Assembly: GCA_037447655.1 (NCBI GenBank)
Contig: JBBHKE010003029.1
Coordinates: 160,822-224,821, forward strand
DNA: 64,000 nt
Source: Zygnema cylindricum
Lineage: Eukaryota > Streptophyta > Zygnematophyceae > Zygnematales > Zygnemataceae
Reading direction: 5' to 3'
Position 1 is the first letter of the stretch, and each line of letters begins with the position of its first letter. The position numbers were made by a program, and so were the translations under genes. This document shows, piece by piece, positions 1 to 12,167 of this stretch. The notes beneath the pieces are model-generated. The model did no database searches and was not told the origin of the DNA. It was given only the letters and a program-made list of their open reading frames with translations.

Positions 1-453
1 TACGAAAACCTTGTACCATAACCTGTTCCATTAAAGGAACAAACTGTGACAAGATATTTAATTTTAAATATTATCGCATTATCCTCCAAGTCATGTATGT
101 GTATATGTATGTAATAAACACGTACGCACCTATACACAGGCTGCGGTTTGTTTTACCTCTTTATAGCTGATGTATGGGTTATACGATTCCTCTAGGAAAG
201 CACTTCTGGCAGAGGTCAATAAAGGAGTTCTTAACGAAGGACTGGTCATTACTCAAGATTCTAATGTTGAGGTTTTGATGTGTCTTTGCGGTGTTTCAAG
301 AGTACACAATTAGGAGTATTCAGCATATTTTAATTTATAGAACAGTGTCAAACAAGGAAATTACCTTGTCCAATACCATGTTCCAAAAGCATCATTTTTT
401 ATTCCTACCTTTTTAAACATAAAAAATAATAGTATTATGGGTTTACTGTACAG

Positions 454-843
454 GCTTTAAAAATGATGCAGTCGACTTTGGGACTTTCCGCCATCGTCGA
501 TCCGAGTTTGGACTCCGACTACTCTTTGGATGACATGAACATCCTGGCGAGTGTCGCGGCCTCCTGTCTTCAAAAAGTTTCTAAGTATCGACCAGAAATG
601 GCTGATGTGGCGAGCCATTTGCGTCTACTTAAGATAAAAATGGAGAATAAAGACTCGCAAGTCATGGAAAACAACGGACTGATACTTCTTCCTAGTGAAG
701 AAGTTGTTGAAGAAGAAGGTCCTGCATATCCAATTCTTAGGACCAACACTTCTTCTAGAAACACGTCTGGTTATAGTCGTTCTTTCAGCAACAATTCCTT
801 CTTCAGGCCTGTTCAGAAAGAAAGTGTTTTGCTACCACGGTGA
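454..843 (+). CDS. Last exon of a receptor-like protein kinase (C-terminal kinase lobe and tail)
   Basis: The exon opens right after an acceptor (tgtacag, ending at 453) and runs in frame through Ala-Leu-Lys and the Met codon at 463 to TGA at 841-843. The first 65 or so residues look like kinase subdomains X-XI: an IVDPSL motif, then a Cys-Leu-Gln and an RPEMADV helix typical of plant receptor-like kinases. A Ser/Asn-rich tail of about 60 residues ends in SFFRPVQKESVLLPR. The catalytic loop and activation segment are not in this exon, so the rest of the gene should lie left of the window. The ATG at 463 is probably an internal Met. Part of this exon and about 800 bp downstream recur inverted at 19195-20030. 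The exact kinase subfamily was not resolved. Confidence 0.7.
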   Translation, partial: ALKMMQSTLGLSAIVDPSLDSDYSLDDMNILASVAASCLQKVSKYRPEMADVASHLRLLKIKMENKDSQVMENNGLILLPSEEVVEEEGPAYPILRTNTSSRNTSGYSRSFSNNSFFRPVQKESVLLPR

Positions 844-1620
844 AAGTTTTTAATGCCATTATTGTTTGGATTCATTCAGACAATCCAGTTTTCTTTTACT
901 TTCCCATTTATGGCTCTTGAGAACACCATTCTTCAACTTTACAACTCCTTCAAACTGCGATATACGCCGAACGGAAATGACGTCTAGTCTTTAATTGAAA
1001 ATTCATGGTTTGAAAATTTCAGTCATTACACTCTTATTATCTCTTTTGACCTTAGTCCTTCTACTTCAGCCGGTCCCTAAAAGTCTGTCCCCACTCGGAA
1101 CTACTTGCCACATGCTCTACCACCTAAAACAAAGAAAATTGCTGGCACTTTTTAAAATCTGTAGAAAACAAACACCAACTCATTAATTATAATAGGCCAG
1201 TTTGCCAAAGGATTTTAATCGTCAAGCCATATGGAATACCATTTCTCCTTGAACTTTTTTTTGTGTGGTACTTTTGACTTTCTTCATATATAAAAGTTTA
1301 TGTATTTAAAGACAGCAAGGAGACGTGCTGGCTTTTTTATTTTCAAAGCCGTTATAAAACCTCAATGGATGAAAAAAAAAAAAAAAAGGAAAAAAAGTGA
1401 GGTAAAAAAGCTAGATAAATCCGATTTTTGGGTTAAAATAAAAATGAGATGTTGCGAGCAATGTCAAACTCCATCTAATAAAACCTGAAATCATTACGAT
1501 TTACAATAGGAAAGGAGATATAGCGAAAATTTGGAATGAGGAAGAATTGGTGGAAACGTTGTGGAAGTCCTAATGGGACAACGCGAAATAAGCTATAATA
1601 TGGTGATATAGCCTAGTATT
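716..1620 (+). repeat. Left arm of an inverted segmental duplication (kinase 3' end and downstream DNA)
   Basis: Matches the reverse complement of 19195-20030. The match runs from the EGP codons of the kinase tail, through the stop codon, to a block around 1490-1620. Shared landmarks after the stop are AAAGTTTTTAATGCCATTAT, the poly-A/G stretch near 1370-1400 and the block containing TTGGTGGAAA near 1550. Divergence is moderate, with small indels. Confidence 0.8.
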
Positions 1621-1797
1621 TTTATAATCTTTAACTTACGTGGTACCACTCAAATTGGAATACGTAGTTTTACAGGCATTACTGAATGGCACAAAGTCTT
1701 CAATATTACAGCTAATAATTATGTTTGTTAAATTACAAAGTCCTCTCGATGGAACCACGGCCTAATGTTAAACCTCTAACTGTGAGAAACTGGTGTA

Positions 1798-1979
1798 CAC
1801 CGTGATGTGGATATCAGTGTTAATTATTTTTTTGCCACTTTTTGATTTTCAATAGGAGACCGGCAATTGAAAAATGGGAATCTTACTTCTCAATTGACAC
1901 CGCGTGATGAACAACCTAACATGCGTGCATCGGAAAAGATGTTTTGAGTGGCGAAAAAATCATTATTTACTAGATGTGG
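1798..1979. mobile_element. Degenerate TA-flanked MITE (type B)
   Basis: Starts at TA|CACCGTG and shares internal landmarks with the copies at 17126-17351 and 63253-63466: an early GTGTTAAT, GGAGACCGGCAAT in the middle, and the GAAAAGATGTTTTGAGTGGCGAAAAAA block near the end. The right terminus is eroded. An open frame at 1904-2284 begins inside this element and is not considered a gene. Confidence 0.6.
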
Positions 1980-1981
1980 TA

Positions 1982-4900
1982 AGTTTTGTGCCATTTTTTT
2001 TTGTTGATTTACGCTTTATGATAAAGCATTCTTTTAAGTTAACTGGCGAATCGGCGGATCGGTGGAAGTCGCCTCATTCTATTGTTTATGTTGGTTGGCT
2101 TTTTGTGCGTCACTTCATGTATGATTCCGTTTCCCGTGGTACAAATGTTATTGCGTATGGTTATCTGTTGCATTGTTTCATTGGTGACATAATATTTTAC
2201 TGCGTTAGACCGTTATACAACAAACAATTAAGGTTCAACACACAATTGTTTTATTATGCAATGTTTGTAGTTTTCGGCGTTTAAGAGTCCGATCTGTGTT
2301 TTTGGAGTTAATGGGAGGTGAAGTGGAAGCCAAGTCTTCCGTGGAGTACGTACATAAGAAAAAGGCTTAAATGTGAAAAGATATGTGTCTAAGTGAAAGA
2401 TGCATCAGAGTGTAGCGTTAGAAGTGTAGAAATGTGAGAAAGGAGAGAGTAGATGTATATGAGTGACAAATACACAACATTTGTCTTTGCATAAAAGATA
2501 AGAGAAGTGCGGATGAGAGCTTGTAGTGAAAAAAGCCTTTTGGCTCAATGCATTCATATTTGGTCGATGTGATTTGTTGTGAGCTGTGAGAAAATAAGCT
2601 TCAGTTGTAGTATGATTTGTGAGCTTAAATGATCCTTTCAGAATTGGTATCGGAGAAGGCTAGTGCTTCAATTGTTGAGTAGAATACTGTAGTTTGTGAG
2701 TTAGGGTGAGTGAGGGCATAAGAACCATCAGAAAGAAAGCCACACGTTCTCCTTGTGTGTTTAACATGCATGAATTCAATTTCGGAGTACGGAATTTATC
2801 AAAAATTCTTAATTGTCCAAGCGTGACCTTTACTCGTTCTATGCTTTTTTAATATTTCCATCCGTGACGCAATCCCTTTATCCAGTTTATTTAATTATCG
2901 TCCTCCTTGAAGACGGGGCCACAAGTTAGTTGTACAGAATAACAACCCCTAAACAACTCAGATTAGTTACATGAAGGAGATGCAATGAAAAAATGACACG
3001 TGGTGTAGGCCATATGACTTCAGACAAAGTGAGTGCCACCAAAGCAACAATTTTTTTTTTTTATCGTAGGCCTCTCAAGTTCCCGTTTCGATCCATTGAC
3101 TTTCGTTGAAAGCATTTTGCAGAGTTGTGTATCCGTGAATTTTGTATTGGCGATAAGTTCGATAATGAATACTATATATATATATATATTTACATATAAA
3201 ATATATATAAAAATAAATAAAAATGGTTGACTTTTTTAAAAAGCGCGATGGTAAACCATCTGAGTCCATGGGAGGGTAAGTGGATAGATAAATTAAAACA
3301 TAGCGAATTATTGCTGAGGGGTTTTGAAAAAAAAAATACTTTGGGGTACGTAGCTTTCAATACTTAGTATGGAATCGTACGTATGAAACACATACCAATA
3401 TATGTGGATTAACGGCAAGTCCAAAAAGTACATATCATCCATCGGTAAAAGGCCACAAACACACAACACAAGCATTTTGGGTTTTAAAATAGTACAAAAA
3501 AAATCTCACAATGATATATTACATAGGTGCAAGTGTTACATTCTTTTACGCATATACATATCAAAAAATTAATAGTCGATACATCCATAATTGAAAGGTC
3601 AGGGCGCTCAATGTAATGAGCTGAGAGAAACTGAAGGTTCTCGGAATATATTTGAAAATATTCATCATTGTTGTCCCTTAGCAAAATGAATTTGATTTGT
3701 TTTTCATAATGCCGAAAAGTAATAAAAAGTATGAATATACTTTTGTGGTCGTATTTTCTAATAACACTTGCATAACTACCTATAAATTTACAAAATTATC
3801 AAAAATGCACAAATCGTATCACTTTCAAATTCCTAAAAGCATAAAGTACACTTTTACACCCAAATCAATATGAATAATAACGTAAATTCATGTATCGATA
3901 AATTTTATTGTTTTACCATTTTATTAACATAAATTAGTACAAATATATATCAGCCGAAATCTTTTAAAAATAATGCACCATAGAGTTACTTTACCTACAA
4001 TATGATATTCTATTGTATTCGTTATATAGCATGACATGCTCCTAACGTTGTATAACTAAAGTATGGAACTTCGATCAAGTGAGTGTAACCCTCAACGTAC
4101 AACACAATGGTACTTTATAGTACAAAAAATAATACTCAACCGAAAATTCACTTAGAAAGTACATTACAATAGAAAAACATTGGGTCAACATTTTTTGCGC
4201 ATTGTGTAAGGCAGAAGTACTGAGCAAGAAACACAAAGAAACACTAAGTAAACAGAGAAAACTATTAGAAGCCTTTTCGATGGTAAGCTATTAGTTTTGC
4301 TAATTTTTAAATTTTAGTACTTATGGGTTTTAAAGAGAAAATAGGTAGCACAAGAGGAGCACAGCAAGATAATAGCCAAGAGCTTCCAAATGTGGAATAA
4401 GAAGACATTGAGAATTTACTAAAAAAAATGGAACAATTTAAAGATGCTAAGAAAATAATCCCAAAATACTAAGTTGTAAATAGTAATGTAACAACTGGTT
4501 AGGCCCTAGTAAGGCCATGAATCCATTGGGCGATTTTAGTAAACGTGCACGTCCGGACACGCATTTTCTTGCCCGGACACATATCTTGCAGTGTCCTCCA
4601 TTAGGCTCGAGCCCGTAAACAATCTTTTATTAACATGTTTAATTTTTATAAGTAACACGTTCAAAGTCGTAGAAGATTCTTCATGCGCAAAATTTGAGTG
4701 AAAATCCGTAAGGGCGAACAAAAATTAAAATTTGTAAAAACATACGCAATGAATGTGGATACTATATCATTGTACAAACTTTCTTACATTGTTTTAAAAT
4801 CCAAAATTCCTTCTACCAAGGTTAGTGGATGGCAAAAGAAGCGCCAAAAAATACCATCCCCGAAAGGTTTTCTCGCGTCTTTAAGTGGATTTGCATCTAC

Positions 4901-5640
4901 TTTGTCGAAAGGGACATGGGCTATATTACGTATAAAGTCTCGATCACTCATTCATCGAAATCTAATTTTCCAATTTTACGCGTCTAGTGTGTGGTTCGTG
5001 TCCTCGCAAAAATAATACCCTCACATTAGATGGTTTTAACGATTTCGTCTCGAAAAAAAAAAATATAGGACTGTCAAATTATATGCCCCTAAGCTTGAAA
5101 AATCTCGATAGATCTTTAGTAAAAATGTTCCCCCCCCCCAAAAAAAAATGGTATGCAATGGTACAAAATGTATGACATTTGGTATTTTTAGCTAACGGAG
5201 GTCCACCAAAATAGAAAGCGATCTAATGTGAAAAAGTGTCCCGCAAGTGTGATTTCCGTGATGTAACGTGTCACGTGTATCATATAACCAAGCGTGTGAG
5301 GGGACGTGATGAGACAACTGTTGAAAAGGTAATTCATGGTTTACTTTCTTTTCAGTTAGACTCGTGATGGAGAGAGAGAGAGTTAGAAAGAAGGAATTCA
5401 TGGCTGCCTCCTTGGTGGCCAAAGAAGTAGACTGATGCAGAAGGTCACTTTACCAAAAATGTTGGACTAACCCAGATATGATCTTGCATCTTGTATTTGA
5501 TCGTGGGTCTTGTACTGTCCAAAGTAGCCTACCGCCCTATCTGCTAAGTAATTGAAAAATCGTAACTGATAGAGGGTGTGATATTGAAATAAACATTGAC
5601 GCGGCGGCTAATTCATTTAACTGAACAAACTGGCGAAGAG
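1982..5640. other. Intergenic DNA with no recognised gene
   Basis: AT-rich sequence with a short (TA)n run near 3170-3190 and several A/T homopolymers. All open frames are short. None shows a domain motif I recognise, and no tRNA- or rRNA-like sequence was seen. Confidence 0.5.
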
Positions 5641-6832
5641 GCAAATGAAATTATGAAAATTGACGACCGTACAATGGTTGTACAAGAAGTACATCGACCA
5701 CTGTACCTTCTTCTTCTATTGTACATTATTTTTATTGGTATATGGTTTAGTAGTAGACTATGCTTCTTCTATTGTACAATCTTTTTATTGGTATAGGGTT
5801 TAGAAATAGACAACTGTGAGTAGGCAGACTAGGACTTAGTCAAAATTAGTTGCCTCTCTTTGAGAGTGCTTGAATGTATAGAAGGTCATCTTAGACCATG
5901 GATAACTTACGGTTCAAGTGAGCAAATTCAAAGATTCTTTTTGCGTACCGCTCAGGGGAGTCGGGATCTCGCAAGCTTAAAGGTGGTGAGAATATTTTTG
6001 TTCCAGGGTGGCACTTATTCAGTGGGAAAGTATAAAGGGCAAATATTATCCTATAGGCTTTACATAGGCTCCATCATCTGTGGGCCAATGAGGGCCACAG
6101 AGTTTCAATTTATGGGCCAACCCTCTAGGGTGCCCATATTTGATGGATGAGACTTTCAATATTTGGACAAGATGATGGAGGTCCTCTCTTTGAGACACAC
6201 CTATAGGGCATAGTGTCCGAACATATTTGATGTCCACCACCAACGAGGTTTGGAGGAACACGTTTTTTTGGCCCCTCCACAGCGATAGATGTCAGAGCAT
6301 TTACACCAACCACTGATGATAGTGAGGAAGGCAAGGAAATTTTCATGAAAGTAGAAAGGGGAGGAGCCGCATCTTCAGGGCCTCCACTATTAAGGACGAT
6401 ACCGGCAGCAACACCACCAGCAATGGCGGCAAGAAGTCGGCCCGAAGGGTCAGAGTATGAAAAATAACACTATAAAGACACCGTTGCTAAAAACTTTATT
6501 ATTAAAAGTGTATTGAAGGACAACACCATTCCCCTTATGAAAGTCATATATTCTTCTCAGATTTGGGAGCCACTTGTAAACAAAAATAAAAGTGGGTCAT
6601 TGCAGCAGCAGCAGCTTGCAGAAAATAAGATTTCAACTTATACTTACAAGAAAGGAAGTATGAATGATTATTGCAATGACTTCAGAGCCTTATTTGGAAA
6701 ATTAGAGAGTGCAGGAAACTCATGGTGTGAGAGACAAAGAGTGAATACATTAATGATGAAACTTCCTAAAGAGTATGAGAATATAATTTACAAATTGCAA
6801 GATATAGGTGATAGCAATTGGAATTGGGATGA

Positions 6833-7955
6833 TGTTGAAAAAGTAATTCTCCATTCACTAGTTTATTTCTTATACTCTAGAGAGAGAGATTAGGCGAGCC
6901 ATCATGGCTGACTCATAGCTAACAAAGTGTAGACAATGGAGAAGAGAGAGAGACAAAAGGAGAACTTAACAAAGATATGGACCAATATTGATATAATCAT
7001 AGGTCCTACAAAATCTAATTTAATTGTCTACCTTATCCGTTGAGTCGTAGAAGAATCGATACAGATATAGGGTTTTATAATTATATAAACAGTTTCTACT
7101 CAGATATATTCATTCAACGGCGAACCTACAAAATGGTGAACACGGAAAAAAAAATGTTCAAACGACCGCAAAAACCATTCTGCGTGCCGCCGAAATCAAA
7201 CGGACGACATCAATTGGAAAATTACGAGCGGATGGTCCACGTGGGCGCTGGCATACCGGAATGGCTCTTTTGGCCGCTTATGCCAAAGAGCTGACAGATT
7301 GACATGTGTTCAGTCGCCAGAGGTTGGCGAAGGGAGACGGGACAATAACGTGGCGTCGGACATGTGAAGTACATTGTCCTCATTGGTGTCATACAGAAGC
7401 CGTACAAATCGTACCACGGCTAATGTACCTTCTCCTGTACATATTGTACATTATAAAATTCTTATTGGTAGATAATATACTAGATAGGGTTTGTGAGTAG
7501 GATTTAGGAACTTGGAAAGTTTTTTAGTCCCTCTCTCTTAGAGGGCATCTATATGAAGAGGCTGACTTTGGACAACCATAGCATTCCGCTCAACGTTAAA
7601 GTGTTTTTAGTAGTAGATAATATACTAGTTAGGGGGTGTGAGTACGATTTAGGAACTTAGAAGGCCTTCTAGTCACTTTATCTTAGAGGGCATCTTTTTA
7701 AAGAGGTTAACTTTGAACAGCCATAACATTTTGCTCAGGTGAGCGTACATTTTGCTCGGGTGAGCGTTTTCAGTGATTGTTTTTGCGGCAGAATCACGGG
7801 AGTCTTGCCTTCAATGGGGTGAATTCGATCATAATTATTGCTCGAGTGGTGCAGCTATTATTTTTCAAGCTGAAGTGGGTTCGGGTTATCTTAGAGTCTT
7901 AGGCTGAGTTCTGCATTCTGGGAGGCTATGGAGACATGGAGACCCGAGAGTTTTA
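6833..7955 (+). mobile_element. Solo copia LTR inserted in decayed gag (copy 1)
   Basis: Begins TGTTGAAAAAG, as other copia LTRs in the window do. Ends with a relic of the gag start (ATGGAGACCC...GAGAGTTTTA), the terminal CA mutated to TA. A 5-bp target duplication GATGA flanks it (6828-6832 and 7956-7960), and gag resumes after it. Inside, a block of about 140 bp holding the TATA-like promoter is tandemly duplicated (about 7462-7600 and 7605-7745). The element occupies the same site in copy 2 (12168-13301), so it predates the segment duplication. Confidence 0.85.
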
Positions 7956-8237
7956 GATGATACAGTGGGGATCATACTAGCGAAACAAAACACCATAGAA
8001 ATAAGGAGAGGAAGTCCAAGTGTGCAAGCACTAATTGCAAGATTTGATTGGCGGAAGCGTGATGAGCAAAAGGGAAAGGATCTCTTTTATAAATTTGGGG
8101 GAAGAGGACGAGGAGGTGACAGAATAGACCAACATGGAGGAGGAGCTCCACGCGGTGGATTATGTCACTTCATCAAAATATCAGGACACTATATGGCAGA
8201 CTGTCTTGCATATCTCCGGCGCAAAGATGGACAAGAC

Positions 8238-8804
8238 TGAAAGGATCGATAATAAATTATGAGCTCACTAACAAACACTTATAGCAACATAAGCATTCAG
8301 AATATAAAACAATACATCAACATTGAAGAGACATTTCAGAAAATTCTCACATTAATAAAAACTGAAATTACAATTTCTTCTCTCTCTCTTCAATTACTAC
8401 ATATAATCCTCCAATTCCTCATTGATTAATTAACACACAGTAATGGTGTCCCTTAAATACAATACCATCCATGGGGTGACACGTGTGAGCGTGCGCCGCC
8501 AAGAAGCCTCCAGAAATCTGCCACCTATCCGCAGATTAAGCTAGAATACTCTAAATTTCAATAAGGATTGAAACATTGCAAAACGACAAGTTTGGACGAA
8601 AGTACTAGACAAAACTAGAAGTTATATCGTATTGTATTAGACGTACCACAATCTAGACGCAAAACAAAACGACAAATATATTTCGCGAAACCTATAGAAC
8701 TTACACGTAACTGTACTTTTGATATATTCAAGAAAGTACAGTTTTTCTTTCGCGAAATCAAACTGATTTTCGCGTGCGTACGATTCTTTCAATGAATCGT
8801 AATA
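8238..8804. mobile_element. 567-bp insertion specific to copy 1, candidate solo LTR or small TE
   Basis: Copy 2 lacks this stretch: at 13610-13625 its sequence goes straight through. The insert is bounded by a direct repeat AAGAC (8233-8237 and 8805-8809). It begins TGAAAGGATCGAT, and near its right end a reverse-complement echo (CGATTCTTTCA) occurs. No coding capacity. A solo LTR is plausible because of the 5-bp duplication and TG start, but the right end is not a clean CA. Confidence 0.6.
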
Positions 8805-8849
8805 AAGACCATCAAAAGATGGAAAGAAAAAAGTTTTTTTGACTCAGGT

Positions 8850-9640
8850 TCATGAATACCAACAAGAGGAAGCAACCAAACCGGAATACTCAAGACGAAG
8901 TGGAAACTGGTGAACCATTGGATGAGATATCACCATTGGATGAGATACCAGAAATGGAAAGAAAGGGAGCCAAAAATCCCCCTAAAAAAAATTCGAGGAT
9001 GCCTTCAACACCAACTTCAAAGTTTTAAGGAGAAAGAAGAAGTAGCAAATGGCTTCAAGAGAGACAATTGAATAACAAACTCAAAAAAATGTCTCATCCG
9101 GATGAACCTCAGACATACTTTGAGGCCATAAGCTCTCCGGAAATAGCAAGGCCATAAGCTCTCCGGAAATAGCAATTGAATAACTGTTATAAATGAGGAA
9201 ATGGCCTCCATTATGGAAGCCAATACATAGGAGTTGGTAGATTGTCCACCAAACTTAAAACCAATTGGATGTTAGTGGGTTTTTAAACTTAAGCTAAACC
9301 GAGATAATACCATTGAGAGATACAAGGCTAGATTGGATGCTAAAGGTTGCACTCTGAAAGAGGACATAGACTATAAAGAAACCTTTGCACCAGTGGTCAG
9401 AAAATCTTCAGTCTGAATCCTCTTAAGTTTAGCCGCAGCAAAGAATATGGAAATAGACCAGAGGGGTATCAAAACCGCCTTCTTACACAGGGAATTGGAA
9501 CAAAATATTTACATGAGGGAGCCGAAAGGATTCGTGGAAAGTAGAGAAGAAAGCAAGGTTTGCAAACTGATAAAATCACTTTATAGCCTTAAGGAGCTCC
9601 ACGGTAATGGAATATTAAACAAGACTAAATTCTGACCGGT
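8850..9640 (+). pseudogene. copia pol fragment (linker and N-terminal reverse transcriptase), copy 1
   Basis: Conceptual translation in several frames shows the hallmarks of the copia linker and RT start: an SRL/LP-type linker, MASIMEAN, WVFKLKLN, ERYKARL, DYKETFAPVV, then KTAFLHRELEQNIYMREP and SLYSLKELHG. Stop codons and frameshifts separate these pieces. The catalytic YVDD region is absent because the minisatellite at 9680 takes its place. Confidence 0.75.
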
Positions 9641-9679
9641 TTGGGATATATCAGAATTAGTTTAGATCATAACAGATAT

Positions 9680-10020
9680 TGGATGAGACGCTTGGGCTGA
9701 AAGCAAAATCGGATGTGAGACTTGGCCGGAACGCAAAATCGGATGTGAGACTTGGCCGAAACGCAAAACTGTATGTGAGACTTTGCCGGAACGCAAAACC
9801 GGATGTGGGACTTGGCCGGAACGCAAAATTGGATATGACTTGGCCGGAACGCAAAATTGGCTGTGAGACTTGGCCGGAATGCAAAATTTGATGTGAGACT
9901 TCACCAAAACAAAAAATTGGATGTGAGAATTGGCTAGAACGCTAAATTGGATATGACGCCTGGCCGTAACGCCAAATTGGATGTGAACGCATTACTAGAT
10001 GTGAGACTTGACCAAAACGA
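9680..10020. repeat. 30-bp minisatellite, about 11 units
   Basis: Tandem units of the form GGATGTGAGACTTGGCCGGA followed by ACGCAAAAT, about 30 bp each. Because the unit is a multiple of three, open frames run through it on both strands; on the plus strand it reads as a ten-residue repeat containing RLGRNAK. A larger array of the same unit lies at 14450-15165. Confidence 0.9.
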
Positions 10021-10080
10021 AAAGAAGGAAGGGCGGAATCTTTTCTCTTATGAAAGGCAATTACAGAAAATCGTCCAGCT

Positions 10081-10440
10081 GATCCTCAATCATACCAAGA
10101 GGCTCGAGACTCGGATGAATGGGAGGAGAAGTGGAAACTGGCGTTTATCAAAGAATTTAATTCTGTAAAATCGAATGGGTGTTTTGAAGAGGTAGATTTA
10201 CCGGTTGGTAAGAACGCGATTGACTCTAAGTGGATTTTTAAGACAAAGACGGGAGCTTGGGGAGAAATTCTTAAGTATAAGGCGCGGTTATTATGTAAAG
10301 GCTTTCAGCAGAAAGAGGGTATTGATTATTCAGAGACTTTTGCTCCTGTGGTTAAGTTTGATTCTTTGCGAGCAATTATTGCAATGGCGGCGGCGGAAGG
10401 AATGCATATCCAACAGATGGATGTAGAGACAACTTTCTTA
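10081..10440 (+). pseudogene. Fragment of reverse transcriptase from a second copia family
   Basis: An uninterrupted 120-codon frame reads as the start of a copia RT: WEEKWKLAF, IDSKWIFKTKTG, YKARLLCKGFQQKEGIDY, SETFAPVVKFDSLRAI and HIQQMDVETTFL. Its wording differs clearly from the copia family on either side, so it comes from another lineage. It has neither gag nor the YVDD motif and stops at the hairpin repeats starting near 10449. It abuts the minisatellite on its left. Confidence 0.8.
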
Positions 10441-10448
10441 GTACTGAG

Positions 10449-10640
10449 CACTCACTTAGCGACGAGATACTCTCGTAGCTAAAGTAGCGACGACTAGCGA
10501 CGAAAGTAGTCTCGTCGCTAAATATGTGAAGTGACGTAGAAGTTAGCGACGAAGTAGTTTCGTCGCTGGGTATTTGAAGTGACGTAGAAATTAGCGACGA
10601 AGTAGTTTCGTCGCTGGGTATTTGAAGTGACGTAGAAATT
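10449..10640. repeat. 48-bp tandem repeats built on an AGCGACGA hairpin
   Basis: About three or four units. The two best copies start at 10543 and 10591, exactly 48 bp apart. Each holds a near-perfect hairpin AGCGACGAA-GTAG-TTTCGTCGCT and the tail TATTTGAAGTGACGTAGAAA. The left edge reads CACTCACTTAGCGACGAG. Subterminal AGCGACG repeats are common in plant CACTA elements, so this may be a CACTA end; no partner end was found. Confidence 0.7.
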
Positions 10641-11050
10641 TAGTGTTCGTTTCGTTTCACATATGTTTGAATAGTACTATAGAAGTGACGTGGAAATTGC
10701 TTGGTAGTTTCGGTTCACGTAAGTTCAAGTCATACCGTGTGATTCAAGTTGGTTCGCGGTTGACTTTCTTAGTTGTACCGTGTTGTTCAAATCGGTTCAA
10801 CTTATTGGTCGTGCATTTCACCGCGTTGGTTCCTACGCGTTTCTAGTCGTGTACCTATATATACTTGTTGAGACTTTGTGGTAGTATTATCTTTCGGAGG
10901 CATAGCTTGTGAAGAAGGCGTAGAAAGGTCAGAAGTAAAAAAGAAGGAAGAAAAGGAGTTGTATTCGCATTGTGCTTAATATATATATTGAATGTTTTTT
11001 GAGGAACACCATTGTGGAGTGTATTTTATTTGGATTGTTAACTTTCAAGA
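10641..11050. other. Unassigned spacer, possibly LTR-like
   Basis: No gene seen. Contains a TATA-like CCTATATATACTTG near 10855 followed by purine-rich DNA, which would suit an LTR promoter, but no matching partner or target duplication was found. Confidence 0.3.
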
Positions 11051-12167
11051 GGCGCATGTAAACTGACAACCGTACAATGGCTGTACAAGAAGTACATCAA
11101 CCATTGTACTTTCGTCTTCTATTATACAGTCTTTTTATTGGTATAGGGTTTAGAAGTAGGCAACTGTGAGTAGGCAGACTAGGACTTAGTCAAAATTAGT
11201 TGCCTCTCTTTGAGAGTGCTTGAATGTATAAAAGGTCATCTTAGACCATGGATAACTTACAGTTCACGTGAGCAAATTCAAAGATTCTTTTTGCGTTCCG
11301 CTCACGGGAGTCGGGATCTCGCAAGGCTAAAGGTGGTCAGAATAGTTTTGTGCCAGGGTGGCACTTATTCAGTGGGAAAGTATAAGGGGCAAATATTATC
11401 CTAGAGGCTTTACATAGGCTGCATAATCTGTGGGCCAATGAAGGCCACAAAGTAACAATTTATGAGCCCGCCCTCTAGAGTGCCCATATTTGATGGATGA
11501 GACTTTCAATATTTGGAGATGATGATGGAAGGTCCTCTCTTTGAGAAGCACCTATGGGGCATAGTGTCTGAACATATTTGATGTCCACCACCACCAAAGT
11601 TAAGAGGAAAACGTGTTTTTGACCCCTCCACAACGATAGATGTCACAGCATTTACACCAATCACTGATGATAGTGAGGAAGGCAAGGAAATTTTAATGAA
11701 AGTAGAAAAGGGAGGAGCCGCATCTTGAGGGCCTCCACTATCAAAGACGATACAGGCAACAACACCACCAGCAATGGCGGCAAGAAGTCAGCCCAAGGGT
11801 CAGAGTATGAAAAATAACACTATAAAGACACCGTTGCTAAAAACTTTATTATTAAGTGTATTCAAGGACAACGCCATTCCCCTTATGAAATTCATATATT
11901 CTTCTCAGATTTGGGAGTCACTTGTAAACAAAAATAAGAGTTGGTCATTGCAGCAGAAAATAAGATTTCAACTTATACTTACAAGAAAGGAAGTATGAAT
12001 GATTATTGCAATGACTTTGGAGCCTTATTTCGAGAATTAGAGAGTGCAGGAAACTCATGGTCTCGGAGACAAAGAGTGAATACATTAATGATGAAACTTC
12101 CAAAAGAGTATGAGAATATAATTTACAGATTGCAAGATATAGGTGATAGCAATTGGAATTGGAATGA

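Larger units (their letters stand above)
5650..9660 (+). mobile_element. Decayed copia segment, copy 1 (partial LTR, gag, pol pieces)
   Basis: Order on the plus strand: the 3' part of an LTR (about 5650-6105); a gag start whose tRNA-matching site has decayed (TTTATGGGCCAACCC); gag to 6832; a solo LTR inserted at 6833-7955; the rest of gag with a degenerate zinc knuckle (7956-8237); a foreign insert (8238-8804); then the pol linker and start of RT (about 8850-9640). Stops and frameshifts occur throughout. The segment aligns to 11050-14440, including the same solo-LTR junctions. The pol homology stops at the RT region just before the minisatellite at 9680. Confidence 0.8.

Noticed and set aside
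1904-2284. 126-codon hypothetical protein
   Set aside because: Its first 25 codons lie in a decayed MITE and the rest has no recognisable motif.
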